From Mimosa pudica (Eukaryota > Streptophyta > Magnoliopsida > Fabales > Fabaceae), in the NCBI GenBank assembly GCA_029929735.1, contig JAKELP010000039.1, positions 2,382,191 to 2,446,190 on the forward strand: DNA of 64,000 nt. Reading direction: 5' to 3'. The translations under genes were made by a program, and so were the position numbers. Below are positions 10,623-21,299 of the stretch, in pieces. The notes beneath the pieces were generated by a model, which was given only the letters and a program-made list of their open reading frames with translations, made no database searches and was not told where the DNA came from. The first letter of the stretch is position 1. Each line of letters opens with the position of its first letter.

Positions 10623-11357
10623 TTATCGAAGATTTGAGGGAATGATGAAATTGGGGTAATTTTGGAGGGGAAGGTTGTTTATGGCATGTGATTGATGCTT
10701 GATTGAGGGGTGTTTTTGAGCTGTGATATTATGCCTTCCATCTAATGTGATTTTGTAAGGAAAATGAAATGGTTTAATCATTTATTTCTATTTCTGTCAA
10801 ATGTTTGGTTTTTTAGTTTTGTTAGTTGTAATTTCTGGATTCCTTTTGGAAATCGAAATTACTTTTCTCTTACATGGATTCTATTGTGTCTTAAATGAAT
10901 TAGTTTGAAATATATGTATGAATTGGAAAAAAGGAAGGAAACTAGAAAAATCAAATGGAAACGTTCAGAATTTCCAATTTCAAGTCGTTGAAGTTTCCTA
11001 TTTCTAAAATAATTTGTCTGAATAAAGTTATTCCGAAATACGAGGGAAATGTCTATATTAAAGTTGTTTTCAATAGAAACAATAACTTTGAAGGAGGTAT
11101 TTCCATAATAATTCTGGAAAAACTTTGATGAAAGTGGATTTGAGTAGATATTGCTGTAGTGTAAAGTTAGTCTATAATGGGAAAATTGCTTAATTATCTC
11201 TTGCATTCATTTTCACGCATGTGCTTGATTGGGGCGTTTGAGACACCGGTGAAAATCAATGATTTTCTCTGCTTACCTTTAATTAAATAAAACGAAAATC
11301 AATTAAATATAGACGGATGGAAAAGGGATATGGAGAGAGGATTTATAATATTTTAAA
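10623..11357. other. spacer, nothing recognised
   Basis: No supported gene. A minus-strand ORF at 10859-11206 has low-complexity composition (Asn/Ile/Phe-rich) and no motif. Confidence 0.4.
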
Positions 11358-11747
11358 GGCTAAAGTATACATTTTGTTCCTTTATGTTGGCATAAAGTTT
11401 GAATTTAGTCCATTATGTTTGAAAAGTACACTTTTAATCTTTTTTTGTTAACACTTTAGTTTAACTTAAAGAAAATGTTAATTTAAAAATTTTAAATAAT
11501 TATTTTATAATGAAATTGGACAAAAAATGAAAAAAATAGAAAATATAAGAATATTTTCAAAACTCAAATATTTTAATCTGAACATTTTTTCAATATTTAA
11601 TAACCTTTTAAAATTGTTAAGTTAGCATTTTCCTTTAAGTTAAACTAACGGTGTTAACAAAAAATGACTAAAAATGTATTTTCCAAACATAAAAGACTAA
11701 ATTGAAACTTGATGCAAATATAAGGGACCAAAAGTATACTTTAACCT
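11358..11747. mobile_element. long-hairpin MITE, copy 1
   Basis: The whole 390-bp unit is an inverted repeat. The left arm begins AGGCTAAAGTATAC and the right arm ends GTATACTTTAACCT. Both arms carry matching segments containing AAAGTACACTTTT and AACACCGTTAG-like words. A 7-bp direct repeat (ATTTTAA) flanks it. It recurs at 50415-50803 and, split, at 11760-12388. Confidence 0.75.
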
Positions 11748-11759
11748 ATTTTAAATGTT

Positions 11760-12388
11760 TAATTATATTTTTTGTAGCTTATATTTAATGAAGTTTCAAT
11801 TTAGTGTTTTATTTTTGAAAGTACACTTTTAGTCTTTTTTTTGTTAACACCGTTAGCTCTACTTAAATCTAAAAGATTATTACTCTCTTCATTCCTAAAT
11901 ATAAGACCACTTTAGGGAGGAGAACTTGTTCCTAAATATAAGATCACTTTCAAATTTGTTTCAAGTTTTCCCCAAATTACCCCTATACTTCCTTCACCCA
12001 AAAATAGTGATTTGAAGGTGAGAAGATATTTTTAAAACTTAGGTGAAGGGTATTTCTAAAATTTCATGTAATACTAACTCATTGGAATGTCTTCCTTAAT
12101 CTGTCCAAATTTGCTAAAGTGATCTTATATATAGGAATGAAGGGAGTAAATAATTGAATCATGGTGAAAATGACAATTTTTTTAAAAAAATAAGAATAAT
12201 TACTCAAAAATATTTCGATTTAAGCATTTTTTATATTTTAATCTTAAATTCTTAAAAATTGTAAAGTTAACATTTTCCGTTACGTGAAACTAACATTTTT
12301 AACAAAAAAAAAGAACTAAAAGTGTACTTTTCAAACAGGATTAAATGAAACTTCATGTAAAGATAAGAGATTAAAAGTATAGTTTAGG
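11760..12388. mobile_element. long-hairpin MITE, copy 2, split by a Stowaway element
   Basis: The arms match copy 1 (AAAGTACACTTTTAGTC then GTTAACACCGTTAG on the left, and the inverse on the right up to about 12388). The centre is interrupted by the Stowaway element 11881-12148. Outer ends are less well preserved than in the other copies. Confidence 0.65.
11881..12148. mobile_element. Stowaway-like MITE nested in the hairpin MITE
   Basis: TA-flanked. The left end is CTCTCTTCATTCCTAAATAT and the right end ATATAGGAATGAAGGGAG. Subterminal TAAGACCACTTTA is inverted at the other end as TAAAGTGATCTTA. Length is 268 bp. Confidence 0.85.
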
Positions 12389-13335
12389 AAGAAGTCATTA
12401 AAGATTAGGGTACTCCCAAGTCCCAAATCCTCATATTAAATTGTACTCTTGTTCATTTTCTCTTTAGGGACTAAAATATATAGGAATTTTACCCATGGGT
12501 AACCAAAAAAAAATATATAGGAATTTTAAAAGATTTAACGATTTTAAATTTATCTTTTAGTTCCTTTGAAATCCTTAATGATTATTTTTACCAAAGGTTA
12601 TTATTGAATTAATTCTGATTTTTTTAGGGGCCTGCTTGGACAGCCAAAAATACCATGCCATCATATTCTCTTTAGTTATGATTTTAACATCATCGAAGCT
12701 TCGATGCAGGTTGCTGGAACTTTCTATTTTAGAAAAGGCATGTCAAAGATGCATTTGAAGTTTGAACACACCACCATGAAATCTAACTATCAAGATTAGG
12801 GCAATGAAATCAGGTTGGGCCGGCCGAGTTGGCCCATTTAAGCTCTGATAAATCGAGTGTCAATCCCTAAAAGAAAGTGGTGGTATATTTTCCACTCAAA
12901 AATAAAAAAAGTAGCGATATTTTTATTTTGAAACTTAAAAAAATGAGTTTTCAAAAGAAGATTTGTTTAATCCGGAAAATTAATTTCATTTTCATTTGAA
13001 TTATTTTGTATTTTATTTAAATGGAAACAAAACTAATATTTATTTAACTTATATTTAATATTTGCAAGTTTTTTATCGAATATATGCAAAAGTTATTTTA
13101 ATTTTATATTTTTATAATGTATATTCATTGAAATATTTTATGAAGTAATAAAGCTTATTCATTTATATATGTTTTCAACTCATTGATTTTAATTTATCTC
13201 CTCAATGTAGTTATGACTTCTGAACATGATTTAATAGTAAAGCCAACAATTAGATCTGGTTAAGTTTTCAAGATTTGAACATCAATTTTTTTTTTAACTG
13301 AAAGATTTGAATATCAATTTGGATATTTATTTTAT
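12389..13335. other. AT-rich spacer, nothing recognised
   Basis: No gene, TIR pair or SINE box is seen. A 17-bp phrase around ATATATAGGAATTTTA occurs twice (about 12476 and 12513), next to each other. Confidence 0.4.
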
Positions 13336-13551
13336 TACTACCTCCGGTCCTAAATATAGGACTTTTTTTGGAGAGATTAAGGTTGCGAAATAGGTTATTA
13401 AATTATGACATATTTGATATATTTTTAGATTATCCATTAATTTATAGGTAAAGTAAACTAATTAAAGGGAAAAAATTAGGTAAATCAATTTATAATTAAC
13501 TTATTTTGCTTTTTTCAGAATTAGGTCTTATATTTAGGACCGGAGGGAGTA
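13336..13551. mobile_element. Stowaway-like MITE
   Basis: TA-flanked. The left end is CTACCTCCGGTCCTAAATAT and the right end ATATTTAGGACCGGAGGGAG. Length is 216 bp, with near-perfect terminal inverted repeats. Confidence 0.88.
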
Positions 13552-13565
13552 CCATTTATAGTTTG

Positions 13566-13640
13566 CATATATATATATATATATCTATAAATATATATAT
13601 ATACACACACACACACATATATATATACATATATATATAT
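13566..13640. repeat. AT/AC microsatellite
   Basis: Mixed (AT)n and (AC)n tract, starting 15 bp past the preceding MITE. Confidence 0.95.
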
Positions 13641-13746
13641 TAGAACATGAGCATTATGTAGTGTGAATATTTGAATGAGAACTACAATGAGGTGTAAAAG
13701 AGGGGTTCAGCACAGATTTCTTGACGTGTGTCCCATACTCCCATCT

Positions 13747-14015
13747 TGGGGTGGGCAAACGGTTATTCTATTCAAAACCTAACCCAAAACCGAAAACTAT
13801 CCAAATTCAAATGAAAACCGAAACCGAAAAACTCAACAACCGAAACCGAAAAACCGAAACCAATTAATTTTTCCACTTTTTTTGTGCTAATACAACCATT
13901 TTACAAAGGAAACCGAAAAGCATGGGAAATGTAAACCGAAACCGAAAACCGAAAAACCAAAACTCATTTGGTTCGGTTCGATTTTCGGTTTTCAGTTAAA
14001 ATTGCCCACCCCTAA
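13747..14015. mobile_element. hAT-like MITE with 8-bp target duplication
   Basis: The ends are TGGGGTGGGCAA and TTGCCCACCCCTAA, a common plant hAT terminus. Direct repeats TCCCATCT flank it on both sides (13739-13746 and 14016-14023), the 8-bp duplication made by hAT transposases. The interior is an array of AACCGAAA words on the left and the inverse on the right. Length is 269 bp, non-coding. Confidence 0.9.
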
Positions 14016-14023
14016 TCCCATCT

Positions 14024-14597
14024 AGTCCCGGTATTATCACATTTTTTACAAATTACTCTTCCGATATATGAGTTCAATATATATTATATATGCCCAAAAT
14101 CCCGAAAATTAAATGGATTTTCTTTTTTCAAAGTGCTTCGTTCCCTCATTTCAAATCCTTGGCCTAGTGACGAAAGTTTGATATGATATCCAGTTACTAT
14201 TCAAAAAAATCCATGGCCTAGCTTGTCATTCCCATTAAATCCTAACAAAATACGTTTACTCTACAAACATCTCCATTCTCATAACACACTCAAACTTCAA
14301 TCATTAATCGCAGAAACCTAAATGAGGGACCAAAAGGGACAATGGAGAGCAGCAAACGCAGGGGTGGAGAGAGGTAGAGGCAAGGGTTAGCGTCTTAGCT
14401 AGACCGTGAGAAGAGGACTGAGTAATGGGGGTGGTGCATTAGATAACACCTATATGGGTTGGGATATGGCTAACCCTAGCTCTCTGTAAAAACTCGCATG
14501 TTGCCGGGTTCAATCTATGGGTTCAATTCGACCCATATTCCTGGCACTACTTAGATTATAGTTTTATTTAAAAAATATATGCATTTACGCATGGGTT
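14024..14597. other. spacer with a degenerate tRNA-promoter-like phrase
   Basis: GCCGGGTTCAATCTATGGG at about 14504 resembles a Pol III box B, but no convincing box A or flanking duplication goes with it. Otherwise nothing is recognised. Confidence 0.3.
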
Positions 14598-14758
14598 AGG
14601 AGAATGGCCGGCTTAACTCAACGGTGAGCTCACTTGTCGCAAGGTCGTGAGTTCGAATTAGTCACTTTGCAAAAAGTAGAGGTTATACTGTCTAGTATAT
14701 TCCCTTTCCCAGCACCTTCACCAAGTGAGTACTAGAACTGAGTTCACCCTTTTTTATA
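14598..14758 (+). mobile_element. tRNA-derived SINE, T-tailed
   Basis: Box A-like ACTCAACGGTGAGCTCACTT and box B GAGTTCGAATT are about 35 bp apart, followed by a short body ending in a T-rich tail. An imperfect direct repeat containing CATGGGTT lies on both sides (14590-14597 and 14759-14766). Layout and T-rich tail fit the Au-type plant SINEs; the family name is my inference. Confidence 0.7.
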
Positions 14759-14766
14759 CATGGGTT

Positions 14767-15678
14767 GAGACGGTTCATCTCAAAATGACAGTGACAGGGA
14801 CAGAACAAGTTTGAACATCATACATTTTAATCACTAAAATATTATAATAAGTAAATCACAGGCAACAGATCAAATCTTATCATTACATGTTACTCAGTGA
14901 ATGAATTTTTGTTTGCTAGCGTGAGATTGTGTCTAGTTCACCAAACATTTAATTGTCAAAGGAAGTTTGGACAAATTGGGCACTCATCAACTAAGCCCAC
15001 TTCATAGAGATCTATCATAAACTATATAAGGGCCAACGTTATTGAAAGAACCAAAAAGAATTTGAGAAGGGACAAGCAGCTACCACTCCTTTGTCTACTG
15101 AAAAATTTCAAAGAACTTGATGATGATAGATATTTTTTTTCAACAAAAACGTCTTAATTAAAACCATGAACAACTTACATAGTCTTAACATCAGTAAGCA
15201 AACGAATTAACAAAAAACAAACATACAAAGAAAATCCCAACTATAGAAATTGAAATCAGCTAGATAAAATGTCTTTGGAACAAGGAGCACAAAACACTGG
15301 ATCAACTAACCATTAAAGCTTAGTGTTAGAAAGACCTGCAACTATAATGATGGTCGAGAAACCCAAATAGACGGGTAAGAAACTTCTGATTGAAGAAATA
15401 GTTTTCAATTGATTTATTTTTTTTAGGCGAATAGAATGATTTATTACATTTGCTTTAGGAAATTCATGCTTATCTTTATTTTGTGCATCAAATAAAAAGT
15501 TTTTACGCATTCATTCAAATTCGGTTGACAGTAAAACTGACAATTTAAAAAAATGACGGTCATATTTTTGTAATATTTGAAATAGCACGTACTGATCCAA
15601 TGCAAAGCTTAACTATAGGAATCAAACATATAGAAAGATATTAAACAAATTAAAGAACATCAAACTGTACGCATCACA
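14767..15678. other. 3' flank of the peroxidase gene, nothing recognised
   Basis: No gene-like signal. The short minus-strand ORF at 15313-15510 has no motif. The first 150-250 bp past the peroxidase stop at 15679 are likely 3' UTR. Confidence 0.4.
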
Positions 15679-18354
15679 TCAATAAGAATTGACAAAATTG
15701 CAATTGGTCCTAATTTCTCCTTCATCATCACCAGTTAGCACGCCAACATTGCCAAGTTTTGTCATGGAAACAGCAAATTGGTGGTTGGAAAGTGACGAGG
15801 TTGAACCGAACATAGCTGAGACAAAAGGCGAGGTTCTTGGATCAGAATACAACAGTTGATCAGTGGGCAAGAGACCCATGTTCTTGTGGAGATTAAGGTA
15901 ATAGATGGGGTCAAATTTTGTAGGAGTGGTAGCATCAAGATAAACATATTCTGATGCCCACCTACACTTTCTTTGTAAGAAGTCAAGATACTTTGGATCT
16001 ATTGACGGGTCTGGTTTCCCAGTTCCTTTGTAGTTGAAGATCCTTTCCTGAATGGAACCACAAGTTGCTCTTCCTATAGTATGAGCCCCTGATGAGCACA
16101 ATTTACCACATGATTTAATTGAATATGTAAATGAAAATTATACAGACTTTTTGTTTCTTTTTTAAAAGCAATATTACATAATCAAGTTAATCCAATTTTC
16201 TCATCTATTAACTATGTCAAAATCGTACAGTTAATTAAAAGTTTTTTGTCCCAACTTCTATGATATTTTTAAGAAATATTCTTCTCACGAAAATCCCTCT
16301 GGCCTCTCCAAATTCCTCCAACGAAACAACCCCAAAACGTTTATCTAACGTGGAACTGCTGCATGAAACAAAAGCATTCTTTCATGTGTTACTCTCTCAA
16401 ATTCATTTTGTCTCTCAAATTTAATTTTTTTTTATATTTTAATTAACTTAATTTTTTCCTATTGATTGCACATGTTAAGGGATTTTTCATTGAGATGTTT
16501 ATATAAATTAATTGTTTAACTCCTAAATTTAGGTGTGCAAATAAAATGATGTTTTTGGGCACTTAACTATTATACCTGAGAGAATGACCAAATCAAGCAC
16601 ATTCAAACCCTTGGATTGGAACAATTCAAGCAAAGAAGTAACATCTTCATGACCCATGGGGACATTCTCAGATTCTTCGGAGATCGAAATCCGTCCATCT
16701 TTCCGGCCATATGGCACCGCCCAGTAGGGGCCGCCCAAGGCAACGGTGGCGTCTCTTGTAGCAGTGGTCAAAATGTCAGCACACGACACCGTTTTGGGGC
16801 ATTGCTTCTCCAACTCTGCCTTGATGTCGTCTATCACTTCAAACCCTCTCAATGTTTTGCTACCATTTGCTTTTCTCTCACTCGTTTCATAGTTTAAGAG
16901 AATAGAGCCATCACACCCCTGCATGCACGTGCATGTGTTGCATGGTTTACGAGATTATATGAAATCCTTTAGAATTATTTATATGCGTAAAAATCAATAT
17001 TAGTTCTATAAAAAAATCAATAATAACAAACATTTAGTAATAGTCATTCTACTAATCTCTTACTTTAAAGGAAAGCAATTTTCGAGATTTGTTGAAAAAT
17101 AATACTCTATCTCTTCATCTGATTGTTAATATATTTTTTGCCAGATCTGATTGTTAATAGATGGACTAATATGATTGGCTCTTTCTAAAAAAAGCAATAA
17201 ATAAGCTGTTTTAAATATTTATTTGTTAATTTTCTCATAGTTAATGGATCACTACTGACTTATAAATTGATATATACATAAATTAAATAATTAATAACAA
17301 ACAATTATTTCTATTATTAAATGATTTATTTAATTTTTCCTAATTTTTTAGAACAAGTCAACAGACTTACCCTAAGGACAAGTAGTAGTCTATTTGATCG
17401 GAACATTTTTCTTGCCTTCCCTCCTATCCTTAATATAAAACTTATTTAACTGTTTTGGGAAGATTAATAAAACTAAATAAATCATCTTCAAGTGTACATG
17501 TATATTTTTCATTTGTCTCAAACTAATTTATCTCACTTATAAAATACTCGCTCCGTTCCTATATAAAATTATTTTTCCTAATTTGATTAGATTAAGAATG
17601 TTAGTTAAATTAATTATTAACACATGATATTACTAATCTACTCTATTCATATACCTTTATTCCTTCACTCTCCCACTTTTGCTTGTTTATTATAAATAAA
17701 CATTATTAGGGTTTATTTAGAAAAAAGTTGTGAAATAATTAAAAAGTTACTTATATTTAAGAACACATTGGAATCTAATTAAAAGTGATTTTATTATATT
17801 TAGGAGGGGGGTAATACTTTATATAAGTTATAACTATATATGTAATAAATGTTAAAATTTTGCTGTCTAGCTGGATCCAAAAGAATCAACCGGATATTGC
17901 ATGTATTAAGGTAAGGAGATGAGGGTGCATCAAACTGAGGGATGATGGAGAGTGCAAAGAGATTCAATCTTACCCTCACAATACAATCATGGAAGTGCAA
18001 CCTTATGAGACTGGCGCCAAGTGAAGGATCCTTCTGAAGCCATTGATTCACCTTTTGGTGCACGATGGATTCCAACTGTGTACAAGTCTTGCGATAGTAA
18101 TCAAAGGATAGCAGATTATCCAAACTGGTTTCATCTAAATTATGTGCCTCCAGTGTGAAAACATCACCACCTTCTGGCGAAGATAAACCATATGTGTTAT
18201 CTTCACCATTATCATTATTTTTTTTGTTACTATAATGGGCATATTTATCAGCATAGTTTGCCGAAGAAGAAGCTGATATGCAGAAAAAAGCCAAAAGAAG
18301 AAGCAAGAGGAAGCTGGTGGATGAGGATGACATGATGGTGATGATAAAATCCAC
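15679..18354 (-). CDS. class III peroxidase, peroxidase-7-like, secreted
   Basis: Haem peroxidase of the plant secretory type, which oxidises phenolics with H2O2 in cell wall or vacuole. Exons are 18354-17974, 16918-16576 and 16088-15679. The introns (1055 and 487 bp) are GT-AG, and codon phases join without loss, giving 377 residues. A Leu/Phe/Ser-rich signal peptide covers about residues 8-31, followed by an unusually long hydrophilic Asn/Asp-rich stretch before the catalytic domain. Distal site: Arg-Leu-His-Phe-His-Asp-Cys with Arg118 and His122. Ca site: Gly-Cys-Asp-Gly-Ser. Proximal haem ligand: His244 in Ser-Gly-Ala-His-Thr-Ile-Gly. The phrases Leu-Arg-Gly-Phe-Glu-Val-Ile-Asp-Asp and Leu-Gln-Arg-Lys-Cys-Arg-Trp-Ala-Ser-Glu point to the peroxidase-7 group. 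The usual Phe after the distal Cys is Ile. The second of the three common class III introns is absent. Length exceeds the family norm (about 320-350) because of the N-terminal stretch. Confidence 0.93.
17545..17813. mobile_element. Stowaway-like MITE in peroxidase intron 1
   Basis: TA-flanked. The left end is CTCGCTCCGTTCCTATATAA and the right end TTATATTTAGGAGGGGGG, degenerate inverted copies. Length is 269 bp, wholly within intron 1 (17973-16919). Confidence 0.65.
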
Positions 18355-18420
18355 CGTATTGATTGCTACACGGTTTATTGGTCACTTGTGTTTTGTTGTT
18401 GTTTGTGAATTGTGAAATGT

Positions 18421-18430
18421 ATATATATAG
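18421..18430 (-). promoter_or_regulatory. putative TATA box of the peroxidase gene
   Basis: CTATATATATACA on the minus strand lies about 70 bp upstream of the ATG at 18354, leaving a leader of roughly 35-40 nt if transcription starts 30 bp downstream. Confidence 0.65.
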
Positions 18431-18842
18431 AGGTGGAGTACTTTAAGATTGTGATCATTCTATTGAGTGTGTGCTGAAGCGACGACGTGATGCCTTGGAA
18501 TAATTTTGTTTATTTTTTTAAAGTACGACGTGCGATGCTCACATTACTTCGTAGGCAAGAAGATATCATGCTAGCATGTTCTCAAAGAAATGCATATAAA
18601 TGTGTGTGTGTATTCTCGCGATTAATTTAATGAAACGCATACTTACAGGATTGCATGACTGTTTTCTTTATATGTTTGTTATTCTATTATTTTAATGAGA
18701 CGCATACTTACAATCATCAAATTATATTGAAGTCCCAAAAGACTTGGTTGACAATAAAAAGACTTGTCATTGAATTGTGGATATAAGTTCCTTGAGTTGT
18801 TAATGATAACTAATTTTTCAATAGCTGCATTGATAACTCAAG

Positions 18843-19723
18843 CGGTTCGGGACCTCTCCTTTTCTTTTCTGTACGTTTCTCCCCGCTTCCCCTCATCTTT
18901 GTCGTCCAAGTAATCCAATGCTTCACACTTCTCTCACTCAATATAATTCCCCCCTCCCCCATGATTTCCTCCTCATCAACCCCCAAATCTCTAGCATTAA
19001 TAACAAACTTTATTTTGAATAATAATATATGATATAGTAGCCTTTTTTTTGGAATGTATTGCCTTAATTTATAGAATAAACATACTTTTCAAGAATTTCA
19101 TCGAAAAAAATTATCAATGTTACCGCATCCAGCTTTAATGCAAGAATAAAATTGATAGTATAAATTAATTAACACACATTGATTGATAAATTAATTGATA
19201 TTATATAATAACAACAAATAACCCAAGGCAACAGGCAACTTAGGATAGTAGTGAACCAACCATATCACAATAAGCGGGAGGATAGATGTTTGATTTCGTT
19301 TCCTTTTTTTTTATGACCGATAAGGAAACGAAATCATTTACTCAAACATATGATAATAATGTCGACATAGTATAAATAATTAACACACATTGATTTGTAT
19401 TATATGATATTGAATATGTATGTTGATAGTTTTTGAAGAAGAATATGCATCATGTTTTGGTTGTAAGACACGTTTAAAATGATGAAAGAAAAAAATAGGA
19501 ATTTTTTATTATTAAATAATATAATATTGTTGACTTTCTTAATAATTTTATTAAATTTCTTATGATTTAAAATAGAGATTTGGGGGTTGATGAGGAAGAA
19601 ATCATGGGGAGGGGGGAATTATATGGTGTGAGTGAGATGTGGGGTGTGAGAGAGGCGTGAAGCATTGAATTACTTGGAAGCGGGAAGAAACGTACAGAAA
19701 AGAAAAGGAGGGGTCCCGAACCG
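18843..19723. mobile_element. Mutator-like non-autonomous element (881 bp)
   Basis: Long terminal inverted repeats of about 160-170 bp: the left arm starts CGGTTCGGGACCTCTCC and runs to about 19012; the right arm starts at about 19569 and ends GGAGGGGTCCCGAACCG. The flanks are 9-bp direct repeats with one mismatch (TAACTCAAG at 18834-18842, TCACTCAAG at 19724-19732). Long TIRs with a 9-bp duplication are the MULE signature. The interior is non-coding and AT-rich. Confidence 0.85.
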
Positions 19724-19732
19724 TCACTCAAG

Positions 19733-20227
19733 GGATAAATCAGTGAGGAGTATGAAGGAATTTAATTGTGATTTCCTTGCTAGGGATTTAATTGTGATTT
19801 CCCAGTAGTCTCAACTACTAGGTAAAGGCCCACGCCAATGAGGAGTATGAAGGAATTGGGCACTTCAATAATATATAAGCTCGGCCTGTTGACGCTAATG
19901 AAGGGATGGCTTTTTTTTTTTCAGGTCAAAAGTAGTCTTTACTTGGAAAAAATCACTTAAAAGAAATCATGTGTGTTTGAGATTTGTTAAAGTATTAAAT
20001 TTGGTTCTTAATAAGAGTTAATGTATTAATTCGTAGCGATTATATTTAATTATATATGTGCGCGCGCGCGTATTACATATCTCTAAAATAGTCATGTAAG
20101 ATGAATAATTTTCTTGTACAGATTTTTACATGATAAAGTAACTTATAAGTTACAAGAGAAAAACATTTTAATAATAAAATATTTTTCAAATGATTTTAGT
20201 TAAAATATTTTTCTTAAGATTGTCACA
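19733..20227. other. spacer with small duplications
   Basis: GAGGAGTATGAAGGAATT occurs at about 19745 and 19838, and TTTAATTGTGATTTCC occurs twice (about 19760 and 19786). A short (CG)n tract is at 20058-20070. No gene. Confidence 0.5.
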
Positions 20228-20287
20228 ATATATATATATAATGTAATATATATTTATATATATATATATTACATATATATTACATTA
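20228..20287. repeat. AT-rich palindrome
   Basis: ATGTAATATATAT at the left is mirrored by ATATATATTACAT at the right around a short TTAT centre, giving a cruciform-prone AT tract. Confidence 0.7.
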
Positions 20288-20618
20288 CAACTACTAATCC
20301 AAACAGGTCTCAGTTTATAAAATATTATTTCTATCACTTCCAATCCAACTTTAATTTTCATTGCACAATCTTCTGACTCATCAAATTTTACTTCTGCAAA
20401 AGTTATATTGAGACGAGTCCTTTTTCCAATTGCTAAAAAAACACACAGAAAACCATTAGAATAAGATGGATATCGTGAACATTTGTAGAAAAATTACCGT
20501 GCAGGCTTACATAAATATTTTTTTACCAGATACATAAATAAATAGATAAATCACTAAAAAGTTAAACAACAAATACAATATGAAACATTTTTTACAATTT
20601 TATGTACTATATCTTGTC

Positions 20619-20741
20619 ACTACCCTCGATTCCTTAGTAACATATATTTGCCTAATTTGATTGGATTAAAGAGTTTAGTTAAAATTACGTGATATTTCAA
20701 AAACACCCTAACTATATTAATTTATTCTTATACACAATCTC
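20619..20741. mobile_element. left half of a Stowaway-like MITE, cut by the gypsy LTR
   Basis: It begins CTACCCTCGATTCCTTAGTAA and continues with ATTTGATTGGATTAAAGAG, the interior style of other TCCTAAATAT-type copies here. It stops where the gypsy LTR (TGTAACA...) begins at 20742. I did not find its right half. Confidence 0.4.
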
Positions 20742-20801
20742 TGTAACAACCACATTTATAAAACCATTTTTACGCTTTTTTTCCTTAATTTAAATTAAAG
20801 T

Positions 20802-21185
20802 CTAACTATGTTAGAAAAAGAATATAAGTTAAGATAATAGCGGCTAACATAGTTAGAAAAAGTATTTAACTTAATTAACTACAATAATTACAATACTAAC
20901 TATGTTAGAAAAAAAATTCATGTTATAAGGATGACTAACATAGTTAGAAAACAATTTTTCTTATTTTCCATAAAATATAAGCTAATGCGCTAACCATGAT
21001 AGAAAAAGAATTTTAGTCACAACTAAACTATCATGGTTAGAAAAAGATTTCTTGTAATTTGGAAATAAATAAATTAAAATAAATCATTTTATAATCAAAT
21101 ATAAAATTAACAATTGAAAATCGTTTATTTAAAATTATCAAATCTAATATATCCATGTTAGATAACAATTGACTAACATGGATAT
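20802..21185. repeat. set of four 13-bp-stem hairpins
   Basis: Four perfect inverted repeats, each with a 13-bp stem: 20802-20814/20844-20856 and 20896-20908/20935-20947 (both CTAACTATGTTAG), 20990-21002/21028-21040 (CTAACCATGATAG), and 21149-21161/21173-21185 (ATATCCATGTTAG). Loops are 29, 26, 25 and 11 nt. The stems differ from each other but each is perfectly paired. In the first three hairpins both arms are followed by an A-rich run (AAAAAG or similar). They lie near the 3' end of the gypsy LTR. Confidence 0.9.
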
Positions 21186-21299
21186 TTAAACAAATCTAAT
21201 AATATCTGATTGAATTCTTTCACAATTATTTACAAATAAGCACACAACATGTTTAAGAAATAATTACAGTTATCTAACCTAAAGAAAATGAATTAAACT

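Noticed and set aside
10859..11206. 115-codon minus-strand ORF
   Set aside because: Asn/Ile/Phe-rich low-complexity composition with no recognisable motif; typical of chance ORFs in AT-rich DNA.
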